Source of the DNA: UBA2029 sp037447125
GTDB lineage: Bacteria > Chloroflexota > Anaerolineae > Aggregatilineales > Aggregatilineaceae
DNA: 51,205 nt
NCBI GenBank assembly: GCA_037447125.1
Contig: JBBIHG010000014.1
Coordinates: 1 to 51,205, forward strand
Direction: 5' to 3'
The translations under genes were made by a program, and so were the position numbers. Shown one piece after another: positions 41,561 to 49,592 of the stretch (positions are counted from its first letter, which is position 1; each line of letters starts with the position of its first letter). The notes beneath the pieces were generated by a model that worked only from the letters and a program-made list of their open reading frames with translations, was not told the DNA's origin and ran no database searches.

Positions 41561-42286
41561 ATGCCAGCACGCGCACAGCCCACGCCTCTCGACCCGCAGA
41601 CGCTCGCCCTGCGGCGCAAGCAGTACGCGCAGATCGCCGAGCTGCTAGAAAACCTGTACGGCTACCCGACATGGCGCCAGCATCTGCCCCCAGTGGACGA
41701 ACTGGTCAGTACGATTCTGAGCCAGAGCACAACCGACTCCAACCGGGATATGGCGTTCGACGCGCTCAAGGCGCGCTTTCCGTCGTGGGAAGCGGTGCGC
41801 GACGCGTCTGTCGAGGCAGTCGTCGAGACGATCCGCTCAGCGGGGCTGGCCAACCAGAAGGGACCGCGCATCCAGGAAGCGCTACAGAACCTGACTCGCG
41901 AGCGCGGTGATCTGTCGCTGGACTTCCTGGTAGACCTCGATGTCGAGTCGGCCAGGGCCTGGCTGACCCGGCTCAACGGCATCGGGCTGAAGACGGCGGC
42001 CATCATCCTGCTCTTTGCCTTCAACAAGCCGGCGTTTCCGGTGGACACGCACATCCATCGTGTGACCGGGCGGCTGGGCCTGATCGGGCCGAGGACCAGC
42101 GCCGAGCGCGCTCATGCCGAACTGGAGGCGATCATCCCGCCGCAGGATTACTACGCCAGCCACCTGAATATCATCCGGCACGGGCGTGAGGTATGCCAGG
42201 CCCGGCGTCCGCGCTGCGACGAATGTCCCCTGACCGCGTACTGTGACTATTTTCAGGCTATGCGGTCGGCGAGAAGGTGGGGATGA
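41561..42286 (+). CDS. nth: Endonuclease III-like DNA glycosylase
   Basis: A 241-residue HhH-GPD base-excision-repair glycosylase/lyase. The helix-hairpin-helix LNGIGLKTAAIILLFAF contains the catalytic Lys, and FPVDTHIHRV the catalytic Asp. The C-terminal cysteines C-x6-C-x2-C-x5-C (VCQARRPRCDECPLTAYC) bind a 4Fe-4S cluster. AAGGATGGAG precedes the ATG. It acts on oxidised pyrimidines in the family; exact specificity is not readable. Confidence 0.9.
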   Translation: MPARAQPTPLDPQTLALRRKQYAQIAELLENLYGYPTWRQHLPPVDELVSTILSQSTTDSNRDMAFDALKARFPSWEAVRDASVEAVVETIRSAGLANQKGPRIQEALQNLTRERGDLSLDFLVDLDVESARAWLTRLNGIGLKTAAIILLFAFNKPAFPVDTHIHRVTGRLGLIGPRTSAERAHAELEAIIPPQDYYASHLNIIRHGREVCQARRPRCDECPLTAYCDYFQAMRSARRWG

Positions 42287-42314
42287 GCCAGCCTGAGTGC
42301 CGAGCGCACGGACT

Positions 42315-42343
42315 TTGACCGGACCGATCGCGCGTGCTACATT
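42315..42343 (+). promoter_or_regulatory. Predicted promoter of tRNA-Leu
   Basis: TTGACC (42315-42320), a 17-bp spacer and TACATT (42338-42343), about 32 bp before the mature tRNA end. Confidence 0.6.
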
Positions 42344-42374
42344 CCAGGATGGGGCTACCTTGTGGCCTGCTGCT

Positions 42375-42457
42375 GGGGCAGTGGCGGAATGGTAGACGCC
42401 GCGGACTTAAAATCCGCTGAGGGCGACCTCGTGTGAGTTCGAATCTCACCTGCCCTA
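42375..42457 (+). tRNA. tRNA-Leu (anticodon UAA)
   Basis: An 83-base tRNA. The acceptor arms are GGGGCAG and CTGCCCT (first pair G-U) with discriminator A. The D arm is GCG...CGC, the anticodon stem GCGGA/TCCGC holds loop CTTAAAA with TAA at 42408-42410, there is a long variable arm TGAGGGCGACCTC as in class II tRNAs, and the T arm is GTGAG-TTCGAAT-CTCAC. CCA is not encoded. Confidence 0.95.
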
Positions 42458-42527
42458 CTTGCGACAACCCGATTTCTCTGTGCAAGCGCCGATTGGACGC
42501 TTTCCTGGCGGCGCGTTGCCGATTCCT

Positions 42528-42557
42528 TTGACGCGCTGTTGTGTTCCGTGCTAAAGT
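42528..42557 (+). promoter_or_regulatory. Possible promoter of the PIN/TRAM gene
   Basis: TTGACG (42528-42533), an 18-bp spacer and TAAAGT (42552-42557). The rest of the 316-bp stretch 42458-42773 shows no convincing gene. Confidence 0.4.
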
Positions 42558-42773
42558 GACAGCAACTGCGGATGCCGGTTCGCTGCCACCTCCGGCGAAT
42601 ACGCCGGGCGAGCCGGGTCCTTCTTCGACGGGCTTCATCACAACGGCGGGCACCGCTCGTGCCGGCCTGCCATCTCCTGGGCACCAGGCATTGCGCAGAA
42701 GAGAGCTGGGCCGGACCGCCCCTCATCCGATTATCCGGGCGGGGGCGTGTGCGTAGCCAGGGAGACATTATCC

Positions 42774-43838
42774 ATGAGTCTGGACTTCTTCTTGCGCCTG
42801 GTGGGCATGATGCTGTTCACCTTGCTCGGCGCGCTCCTCGGCATTGACCTTTCTGACGCGCTGAACCTCCCGCCCGAAGCCAGCGGGCTGACTTTCGCCT
42901 TGATGGGCGCGCTGACTGGCCTGATCATCACGCCCTGGATCACGACGTATCCGGCGCGCGCGGCCCAGCGGACGATCGTCAGAATGCCTCCGGAGAGGCT
43001 GGCAAGCCTGGTCCTGGGGCTGGTCCTGGGGATGATCATCGCCGCGCTGTTCGCCTGGCCGCTGTCTTTTCTCCCGGAGCCGTTCGGGCAGTTCCTCCCC
43101 ACCATCGTCGCTGTGCTCAGCGTCTATGCCAGCGTGCAGGTCTTCTCGCTGCGCGCTCAGGATGTCTTCGCCCTGGTCGGCGGACTGCAACGTGGCAGCA
43201 CCGGCGTGCTGCGCCGGCTGCCCGGCGGGGCGACCGGCGAGGTGCTGCTCGATACCAGCGTGATCATTGACGGGCGGATCGTGGACATCAGCCAGACAGG
43301 GTTCATCCAGGGGGCGCTGCTCATCCCGCGCTTCGTGCTCAACGAGTTGCAGCACGTGGCCGATTCACCGGAGATGCTGCGCCGCAACCGGGGCAAGCGC
43401 GGCCTGGAGGTGCTGAGCGAGCTGCAGCAGCGCAGCCGCACGCCGGTGCGCGTCATTGATGAGGATGTCGTGGGCGTTGATGAGGTGGACGACAAGCTGG
43501 TGCTGCTGGCCAAGCAGCGCAACATCCCGGTCATGACCAACGACTATAACCTGAATCGTGTGGCAGAGCTGCAGGGCGTCACCGTGCTCAACATCAACGA
43601 GCTGGCCAATGCCGTCAAGGCCATCTTTCTGCCGGGCGAGGTCATTGACATCCACATCGTCATGGAGGGGCGCGAGCCGGATCAAGGGGTCGGCTACCTG
43701 GAGGACGGCACGATGATCGTCGTCGAAGATGGCAAGCGCTACATGGACAGGACGATCCCCGTGCTGATCACCCGCTACATCGTCACCAACGCCGGGCGCA
43801 TGTACTTCGCCCAGCCCGAAGGCTCACTGCGCCGCTGA
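42774..43838 (+). CDS. YacL-like membrane protein with PIN and TRAM domains
   Basis: A 354-residue protein: four hydrophobic segments (about 5-120), a PIN nuclease-like domain (about 160-285) with acidic residues in LLDTSVIIDGRI, VLNELQ, DDKLVLLAK and MTNDYNL, and a C-terminal TRAM-like beta domain (VEDGKRYMDRTIPVLITRYI). The family is widespread in Gram-positive bacteria and Chloroflexota (YacL); an RNase role is proposed from the PIN fold. The ATG at 42774 has AGGGAG 9 bases upstream. Confidence 0.87.
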   Translation: MSLDFFLRLVGMMLFTLLGALLGIDLSDALNLPPEASGLTFALMGALTGLIITPWITTYPARAAQRTIVRMPPERLASLVLGLVLGMIIAALFAWPLSFLPEPFGQFLPTIVAVLSVYASVQVFSLRAQDVFALVGGLQRGSTGVLRRLPGGATGEVLLDTSVIIDGRIVDISQTGFIQGALLIPRFVLNELQHVADSPEMLRRNRGKRGLEVLSELQQRSRTPVRVIDEDVVGVDEVDDKLVLLAKQRNIPVMTNDYNLNRVAELQGVTVLNINELANAVKAIFLPGEVIDIHIVMEGREPDQGVGYLEDGTMIVVEDGKRYMDRTIPVLITRYIVTNAGRMYFAQPEGSLRR

Positions 43839-43859
43839 TGGCGGGCCGCCGCAGTCTGG

Positions 43860-45191
43860 TCAGGCGCGGTATTCGCGCACCTGATTCATGTTCTGCCGAA
43901 CCATGCTCAGTGCCCGGCGATTTGCCTCGACCAGGATGCGCTCCTCGTCCAGCGTGAGCAGGGTGCGATCGCGCATCAGCAGGCGACCCGCGACGATGAC
44001 GTGCGTGACGTCAGCGCCACGCGCGGCATGGACCAGGCTGGCGACCAGATCGTGGCGCGGGTACAGGTGAGGCCGGTCCATGTCCACCAGAATCAGGTCG
44101 GCGGCCATGCCCTCGGCGATCACTCCGCTGGCCGCGAAGCCCATCGCCTGCGCGCCGTTCTGGGTTGCCATGCGCAAGGCTGTGTCGGCGGGCAGGGCTT
44201 CGGGGTTGCGCTGCGCGTATTTCTCCAGCCACACCGTCTGGCGCAGGATGTCCCACATATCCATGATGGCGTTGGAGGCCGGCCCGTCCGATCCCAGGGC
44301 CACCCGGCTGACACCAGCGGCCAGGAGATCGGTGAACCAGACAGCAACAGGCATGGCCAGCTTCATGTAGGTGATCGGCGTACGCACCACGAACACTCCC
44401 CTGGTGGCCAGAATGGCGAGGTCGCCGGGAGTGAGGGCCAGGCAATGCGCGGCGATGGTGGGATGCTCGAAAACGCCCAGGGCATCGAGCTGCTCGACGG
44501 GGGTCATACCGTGCCGCGCGCGGGCGTTGTCTACCTGTTCTTGCGATTCGGCCAGGTGAAGATGGATCGCTAGGCCGTGCTCCGCTGCCAGCGCGACAAC
44601 ATGCTCCAGGAAGGATGGGGGGCAGATGTACGGCGAGTGTGGTCCCAGGCAGGTGTGAATGCGGCCATCGGCGGCGCCTTGCCACTCGCGGCTGAAGGCG
44701 AGCTGTGCCGCAGCCCCAGGGCCGATTTCCTTGTCATCGCCGATGCCAAACGTACACCAGGCCAACTGGGCCTTCATGCCGCTCTCGGCAACAACCTGGG
44801 CAACGCGATCCATGTAGAAGTAATGGTCGTTGAAGGCGACCGTGCCACTGCGGATCATCTCGCAGGCGGCCAGCGCAGCGCCCCAATAGACATCATCGGG
44901 CGTCAGGGCGCTCTCCGCCACCCAGATTTTCTCGTTGAGCCAGCGCGGGAAGGGGAGGTCCTCGGCCCAGCCGCGCTCGAATGTCATCGGCGCGTGGCTG
45001 TGAGCGTTGAAGAAACCGGGCAGAGCAACGTGCCTGCGGCCATCAATCAATTCGTCGGCGCGCGTCTGGGGGGGCACGTGCCCCAGGCGGCTGATTCGTC
45101 CCTGTTCGATCAGGATGTCAGTGCTGCGCAGAATCGTGCCCGCGCTGTCGAGCGTGACGATGTCGGCGCCCTTGATCCAGATGGTGGTCAT
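43860..45191 (-). CDS. Amidohydrolase, MTA/SAH deaminase-like
   Basis: A 443-residue metal-dependent amidohydrolase of the 5-methylthioadenosine/S-adenosylhomocysteine deaminase and chlorohydrolase group. Metal ligands are in NAHSHAPMTFERG (HxH), LHLAESQEQ, TIAAHCL and LGSDGPASN. The TIM-barrel is flanked by the usual small beta domain. A possible role is purine salvage in the methionine cycle, but other aminohydrolase substrates are possible. The ATG at 45191 has GAGGAGCGGG upstream; the longer frame to 45308 passes over the promoter. Confidence 0.83.
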   Translation of the reverse strand: MTTIWIKGADIVTLDSAGTILRSTDILIEQGRISRLGHVPPQTRADELIDGRRHVALPGFFNAHSHAPMTFERGWAEDLPFPRWLNEKIWVAESALTPDDVYWGAALAACEMIRSGTVAFNDHYFYMDRVAQVVAESGMKAQLAWCTFGIGDDKEIGPGAAAQLAFSREWQGAADGRIHTCLGPHSPYICPPSFLEHVVALAAEHGLAIHLHLAESQEQVDNARARHGMTPVEQLDALGVFEHPTIAAHCLALTPGDLAILATRGVFVVRTPITYMKLAMPVAVWFTDLLAAGVSRVALGSDGPASNAIMDMWDILRQTVWLEKYAQRNPEALPADTALRMATQNGAQAMGFAASGVIAEGMAADLILVDMDRPHLYPRHDLVASLVHAARGADVTHVIVAGRLLMRDRTLLTLDEERILVEANRRALSMVRQNMNQVREYRA

Positions 45192-45231
45192 CACTTCCCG
45201 CTCCTCACAGCGATAGATGCGCGTGCGGTGC

Positions 45232-45260
45232 ATTGTACCAGGTTCGGGGGGCAGTGCCAG
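45232..45260 (-). promoter_or_regulatory. Predicted promoter of the amidohydrolase gene
   Basis: On the minus strand, CTGGCA (45260-45255), a 17-bp spacer and TACAAT (45237-45232). Confidence 0.5.
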
Positions 45261-45325
45261 ACGCTGAGCGGGCTCAGGGCAGGGGTACGCCGCCGGACTC
45301 GCCGCCACGCACTCGGCAAAGGCCC

Positions 45326-45354
45326 TTAACGCGCGCTGGCGTTTAGGTTACAAT
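45326..45354 (+). promoter_or_regulatory. Predicted promoter of cysS
   Basis: TTAACG (45326-45331), a 17-bp spacer and TACAAT (45349-45354), 46 bp before the cysS ATG. Confidence 0.6.
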
Positions 45355-45400
45355 CAAAGCTGGGTTTTCGGCTTGCGTTTCGCTCGAAGGACAATGCGCT

Positions 45401-46867
45401 ATGGCTCCGCACATCTACAACGTCCTGCATCGCGAGAAAGTGCCGTTCGAGCCGCTGCACGAAGGCAGAGTCACCATCTATGTCTGCGGCCCGACGGTAT
45501 ACGATCACGCCCATGTGGGTCATGCCAAGACCTACATCTCCTTCGACGTTGTCGTGCGCTATCTTCGCTTTCGCGGCTATGACGTGCTGTATGTGCAGAA
45601 TCTGACCGATGTCGGGCACCTGCTGGACTCCGGCGAGGATCGCATTTTGAAGAAGGCCAGCCAGGCCCAGGCGCTGCCCATGCAGATCGTGGAGACATAC
45701 GCCCGCAGCTACTTCGAGGACATGGACGCCCTGGGCGTGGTGCGGCCCGACATCAGCCCGCGTGCCAGCGGCCACGTCCCGGAGCAGATCGCGATGATCG
45801 GGACGCTCCTGGCGCGCGGCTACGCGTATGTCACCGAGCGCGGCAACGTCTACTTCGACGTCCACCGCTGGCCGGAATACGGCAAGCTCTCCAATCGTCG
45901 CCTGGAGGAACAGGAAGCGGGCGCCCGCGTGGACCCCCGCGATGACAAGCGGCACGTCGAGGACTTCGCCCTGTGGAAAGCCGCCGAGCCGGAACACATC
46001 ATGCGCTGGGACAGCCCGTGGGGCGTGGGGTACCCTGGCTGGCACATCGAGTGCTCGGCGATGGCCAAGAAGTATCTCGGCGCGACGTTCGATATTCACG
46101 GCGGCGGCGTGGACAACATCTTTCCGCACAACGAATGCGAGATCGCCCAGTCTGAGGCGGCCAATGAGGCGCCCTTCGCCCGCTTCTGGATGCTGGTGGG
46201 TAGCCTGACCGTCCCTGATGAGTTCGGCATCCCGGTCAAGATGTCCAAGAGTCTGGGCAATTTCTATACCATCAAGGACGCTCTGAAGCTGCACAGGGCC
46301 GAAGTACTGCGCACGTTCATCCTGACCAGCCACTACCGCAACCCGGTCGTTTTCAGCGAAGAGGCGCTGGACGCGGCGCGCAAGGGCTGGGAGCGCATCT
46401 ACGGCGCGGTGCGACTCACCCGTGAGAAGCTGCGGGGCGCCGACGCGGGCGCCGGCGGCGCGGCCTTCCTTGAGGTGCTGGACGCCACGCGCCAGAAGTT
46501 CATCGCCGCGCTGGACGACGATTTCAATGCGCCCGGCGGGATCGCCACGCTGCACGACCTGACGCGCGAAGTCAACACGCTGCTCAACAGCGGCCAGCCC
46601 GTCGGACGGGCCGTACTCGAGGCGATTGACGCAACCTATCGCGATCTGGGCGGCAGTGTGCTCGGCATCGTCCCTGACGAGGCGGCGGGCACTGATCAGG
46701 CGAGCGCCGAGCGTGAGACGGGACTGATTCGTCTGCTGATTGACATGCGAGCCGAGGCCCGCGCTGCCAGGGACTTCGCTACCGCTGACCGCATTCGCGG
46801 TCAGCTTGCGACGCTGGGTGTGGTGCTCGAAGACCGTTCCGATGGCACTGTGTGGCGTCTGAACTAG
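45401..46867 (+). CDS. cysS: Cysteinyl-tRNA synthetase
   Basis: A 488-residue class I synthetase charging tRNA-Cys. It shows YVCGPTVYDHAHVGHAKTY with the zinc Cys and the HIGH-type motif HVGH, GWHIECSAMAKKYLG, FPHNECEIAQSE, and KMSKSLGNFYT with the KMSKS loop. It is full length with the C-terminal anticodon-binding region. GAAGGA lies upstream of the ATG. The methyltransferase gene follows 91 bp downstream, a common neighbour. Confidence 0.96.
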   Translation: MAPHIYNVLHREKVPFEPLHEGRVTIYVCGPTVYDHAHVGHAKTYISFDVVVRYLRFRGYDVLYVQNLTDVGHLLDSGEDRILKKASQAQALPMQIVETYARSYFEDMDALGVVRPDISPRASGHVPEQIAMIGTLLARGYAYVTERGNVYFDVHRWPEYGKLSNRRLEEQEAGARVDPRDDKRHVEDFALWKAAEPEHIMRWDSPWGVGYPGWHIECSAMAKKYLGATFDIHGGGVDNIFPHNECEIAQSEAANEAPFARFWMLVGSLTVPDEFGIPVKMSKSLGNFYTIKDALKLHRAEVLRTFILTSHYRNPVVFSEEALDAARKGWERIYGAVRLTREKLRGADAGAGGAAFLEVLDATRQKFIAALDDDFNAPGGIATLHDLTREVNTLLNSGQPVGRAVLEAIDATYRDLGGSVLGIVPDEAAGTDQASAERETGLIRLLIDMRAEARAARDFATADRIRGQLATLGVVLEDRSDGTVWRLN

Positions 46868-46958
46868 GGGGCGAAGTGGCGGGCGGCTCGTGCCCGCGCA
46901 CAGAGCGAGTGGCAGGGCGTGTTGGAGCGCCCTGTCCTGATCAGGGGGATGGGCAGAG

Positions 46959-47726
46959 ATGAGCGAATACCTGTATGGTCGCTGGCCCGTGCTGGAGAGC
47001 CTGCGCGCAGGACGGCGTGCGTTCCACCAACTGCTGGTGGCCGAGGGCACTGACGAGAAGGGCGCGCTGGAGAGCGCGCTGGCCCTGGCCCACGAGCGGG
47101 GCGTGAGCGTGCGGCGCGTGCCCCGGCGGGTAGTAGACGACCTGGCCAAGAATGCCAATCACCAGGGCGTCGCCATGCGTGTGGGCGATTACCCGTATGT
47201 GGAGTTGGACGGCATTCTGCAGGTATGCCGGGAACGCGGCGAGCCGCCGTTCCTGCTGGTGCTCGATCTGCTCAAGGACCCACAGAATGTCGGTGTACTG
47301 CTGCGCGTGGCGGATTCGGTGGGTGTGCACGGGGTCGTACTCCAAGAACGGCGCGGCGTCGGTGTGACGCCGGCGGTGGTGAGCGCCTCGTCGGGGGCCG
47401 TTGAGCACATGAGCGTGGCAGTTGTCACCAACCTGGTCACGGCGGTGCGCCGTCTGAAGGAAGAAGGGCTGTGGCTGGTCGGTCTGGACATCGGCCCAGA
47501 CACCGTGCCGCCCGACCAGGTGGACCTCAACCGGCCACTGACTCTGGTGCTGGGCAGCGAGGGTGAGGGGCTGCGCCGGCTGGTGCGCGACACCTGCGAC
47601 CTGCGTGTCACCCTGCCGATGCGCGGCCATGTTGAGAGCCTGAATGTGGCCACTGCCGGAGCCGTTGCCCTGTATATGGCGTGGCAGGCGCGCGGGTGGC
47701 TGGGTTGGCGCCCGCCGGAAGGGTGA
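46959..47726 (+). CDS. rlmB: TrmH/RlmB-family RNA 2'-O-methyltransferase
   Basis: A 255-residue SPOUT methyltransferase, probably 23S rRNA Gm2251 methylation. An N-terminal substrate-binding domain (YLYGRWPVLESLRAGRRAF) precedes the knot domain with DPQNVGVLLRVAD (motif 1), LVLGSEGEGLRRL (motif 2) and MRGHVESLNVATAGAV (motif 3). The location after cysS is typical. The exact RNA target is inferred from family. Confidence 0.88.
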   Translation: MSEYLYGRWPVLESLRAGRRAFHQLLVAEGTDEKGALESALALAHERGVSVRRVPRRVVDDLAKNANHQGVAMRVGDYPYVELDGILQVCRERGEPPFLLVLDLLKDPQNVGVLLRVADSVGVHGVVLQERRGVGVTPAVVSASSGAVEHMSVAVVTNLVTAVRRLKEEGLWLVGLDIGPDTVPPDQVDLNRPLTLVLGSEGEGLRRLVRDTCDLRVTLPMRGHVESLNVATAGAVALYMAWQARGWLGWRPPEG

Positions 47727-47854
47727 GCCGCGCATGCATAAGCTTCGTCAGGCAGCCGTTGGCAGAGTCGCTTGCCAGAATGCGCTGTACTGCCGGGGCC
47801 ACAGTCCACCGTATGTCGTGTTACGCCTAGCCACCGCAACGTTGCGGAGCTCTC

Positions 47855-47883
47855 TTGTACCGGCGGGCGATTGGGTGTATGCT
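47855..47883 (+). promoter_or_regulatory. Predicted promoter of the candidate RNA
   Basis: TTGTAC (47855-47860), a 17-bp spacer and TATGCT (47878-47883); the start would fall at about 47890, the first base of the outer stem of the RNA. Confidence 0.5.
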
Positions 47884-47889
47884 GAAAAT

Positions 47890-48012
47890 AGAGAGGTCGG
47901 ATCCCGGTCGGTCTGGAACCAACACCCTTTCTTGAGGGCGCACTAACCGTCTGCGACGGCCAGCCCACCTGACTTTCAAGGTTCAGCAATTCGACCGGGG
48001 TCAGGCTTCTCT
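47890..48012 (+). ncRNA. Candidate structured non-coding RNA, family unassigned
   Basis: The 5' end AGAGA (47890-47894) pairs with TCTCT (48008-48012), and CCCGGTCG (47903-47910) with CGACCGGG (47992-47999), separated by a symmetric internal loop of 8 bases on each side. Inside, GAACC (47916-47920) pairs with GGTTC (47980-47984), and two hairpins follow: CCCT/AGGG (47925-47938) and CCGTC-TGC-GACGG (47947-47959). A promoter places the transcript start at the first paired base. A long closed stem with a central open region is like 6S RNA, but at about 123 bases it is short, and I cannot assign it. No protein gene is visible from 47727 to 48301. Confidence 0.4.
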
Positions 48013-48131
48013 CCATTTCTCGCGTTCTGGCCTTTCTGATTGCCACGCAGCGCTTCATCTATACCGCTTCAGCAGGGGGAGGGCACCGACCCTCGCTGTT
48101 CCTTGCTGGCCAGCAGACTTGCCACGACGCT

Positions 48132-48160
48132 TTGACAGGCGGCAGTCCTGGTGCTACGAT
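48132..48160 (+). promoter_or_regulatory. Predicted promoter of the TPR gene pair
   Basis: TTGACA (48132-48137), a 17-bp spacer and TACGAT (48155-48160); about 135 bases of leader precede the ATG at 48302. Confidence 0.6.
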
Positions 48161-48179
48161 TGTCTTGACGCGCGCAATG

Positions 48180-48228
48180 AGACTGCGTGCTTGCTGCCGG
48201 GGGGACACGCACTCACCGGTCTTTTTTT
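48180..48228 (+). terminator. Possible intrinsic terminator or attenuator in the TPR leader
   Basis: AGAC-TGCGTG (48180-48189) can pair with CACGCA (48206-48211) and GTCT (48219-48222), directly followed by seven Ts (48222-48228). It lies between the promoter at 48132 and the start codon, so it could attenuate the operon or end a short RNA. Confidence 0.4.
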
Positions 48229-48301
48229 GCTGGGGTCTGTTCCTTCCCAGAGCATTCCCGGATCACTCGCATCACGACACTGAGACCGGGCTGGCGAATC
48301 C

Positions 48302-49582
48302 ATGTATATCCGTCGCGACAAGTCGAATCTGCATTTCGGACGCCAGACGCGGCGTCGTGGAAGCCGCCTGCTGTTGGCTTTCTGGGTGACGGCCATGGTG
48401 TTCGCTATCGCTGTCATATGGCAGTTCAGCAGGGTGCAGAGTTGGGTACTCGCCGGCGTTGGGGCGCAGCCCACGCCAACACTCGACGCCATCACCCAGG
48501 CGCAGTTGGGCGAGCGCGCCTATCTGGTCGGCGACATCGAGCGCGCTATCGGTCACTACGCGGAAGCCGCGCGCCTGCTGCCCAACGACATGGACATTCT
48601 CTTTGAGTACGGTCGGATGCTAGTCTACCGCAGTTACGCAGGGCGCAACTACCGCTACCGCGCAGCCGAGGCGCTGCAGGTGGCCGAACAGGCGGTCGAG
48701 ACAGACCCCAACAACGCGCGCGCCCAGGCGCTGTTGTGCTTCGCCCTGTTGGAGAATGGCCGTCCGGAGGAGGCGATCGCCGCCGGCCTACGCGCTGAGC
48801 AACTCGCGCCCAACTACGCAGAGGCACGCGCCTATCTGTCCATGGCCTATCGCAGCGCAGGGCGCCCCAACCAGGCATTCCAGAAAGCGGATGAGGCCGT
48901 CCAGTTGGATGAGAACAGCCTGGACGCCCGTCGCGCCCTGGCCCTGGGCCTGGCCTTCGTGGGCCAGTTCGATGCGGCCATCCAGCAGTACGAGCGCGCC
49001 ATTCAAATCCACCCGCGCTTCGACGCGCTGTACTTCGAGCTGGCGGTGTACTATAAGGCGCAGGACAACTACGAGGCGGCCATTGCCGCCTACGACCAGG
49101 TGCTGGCGATGGAGCCAGACAACGTCAAAGCGTACACGCGCAAGTGCGAGACTTATTTCGGGATGCGCGAAGATGCGCTGGCCCAGGAAGCGTGCGAGCA
49201 GGCGATCCAGCTTGACCCAGCTTACCCCGAAGCGCACCGCCAGCTGGGCATGGTGCGTTACACGAGCCGCAACTACGAGGGGTCCATCGAATCGTTCGAG
49301 ACCTGTGCGCAGCTCCAGGAAGAGCAGGGTATCCCCCTGCCTGAGCGCGAGAAGGCTTGCTATTACCTGCGCGGTCTGGCCTGGGCGCTGCTGGCTCGCT
49401 GCGATCAAGCCTGGCCAGTGCTTCAGGACGCGCTGCAGATGAACCCTGCTGAGAACATCAAAGGGTTCATCAATGAGGGGTTGATGCTCTGCGTGAACTA
49501 CGACGACGATTACGACATCAGCGAGATTCCCACACCAGTCCCCACGCAGATTCCTCCGCCTCCGCCGATTGGTGTGTTCTAG
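48302..49582 (+). CDS. Membrane-anchored TPR-repeat protein
   Basis: A 426-residue protein: a basic N-terminus, one membrane helix (about 22-45, LLLAFWVTAMVFAIAVIWQF), then about nine TPR units, for example QLGERAYLVGDIERAIGHYAEA and FDAAIQQYERAIQIHPRFDALY, and a Pro-rich end (PTPVPTQIPPPPPIGVF). The TPR array is predicted outside the cytoplasm and probably binds proteins. The second gene of the pair begins 10 bp later and has the same layout. No specific function is known. Confidence 0.83.
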   Translation: MYIRRDKSNLHFGRQTRRRGSRLLLAFWVTAMVFAIAVIWQFSRVQSWVLAGVGAQPTPTLDAITQAQLGERAYLVGDIERAIGHYAEAARLLPNDMDILFEYGRMLVYRSYAGRNYRYRAAEALQVAEQAVETDPNNARAQALLCFALLENGRPEEAIAAGLRAEQLAPNYAEARAYLSMAYRSAGRPNQAFQKADEAVQLDENSLDARRALALGLAFVGQFDAAIQQYERAIQIHPRFDALYFELAVYYKAQDNYEAAIAAYDQVLAMEPDNVKAYTRKCETYFGMREDALAQEACEQAIQLDPAYPEAHRQLGMVRYTSRNYEGSIESFETCAQLQEEQGIPLPEREKACYYLRGLAWALLARCDQAWPVLQDALQMNPAENIKGFINEGLMLCVNYDDDYDISEIPTPVPTQIPPPPPIGVF

Positions 49583-49592
49583 GGCGGCGCCC

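Noticed and set aside
42541..42847. Two short overlapping open frames between tRNA-Leu and the PIN/TRAM gene
   Set aside because: Low-complexity Arg/Pro composition, no ribosome site and no family features.
45326..47158. Minus-strand open frame of 610 codons
   Set aside because: It is antisense to cysS and the start of rlmB; both are confidently identified on the plus strand.
47890..48012. SRP RNA, RNase P RNA or tmRNA in the rlmB-TPR gap
   Set aside because: The GGAAG/GCAGCC core of SRP RNA, the conserved RNase P core and a tRNA-like tmRNA end are not visible.
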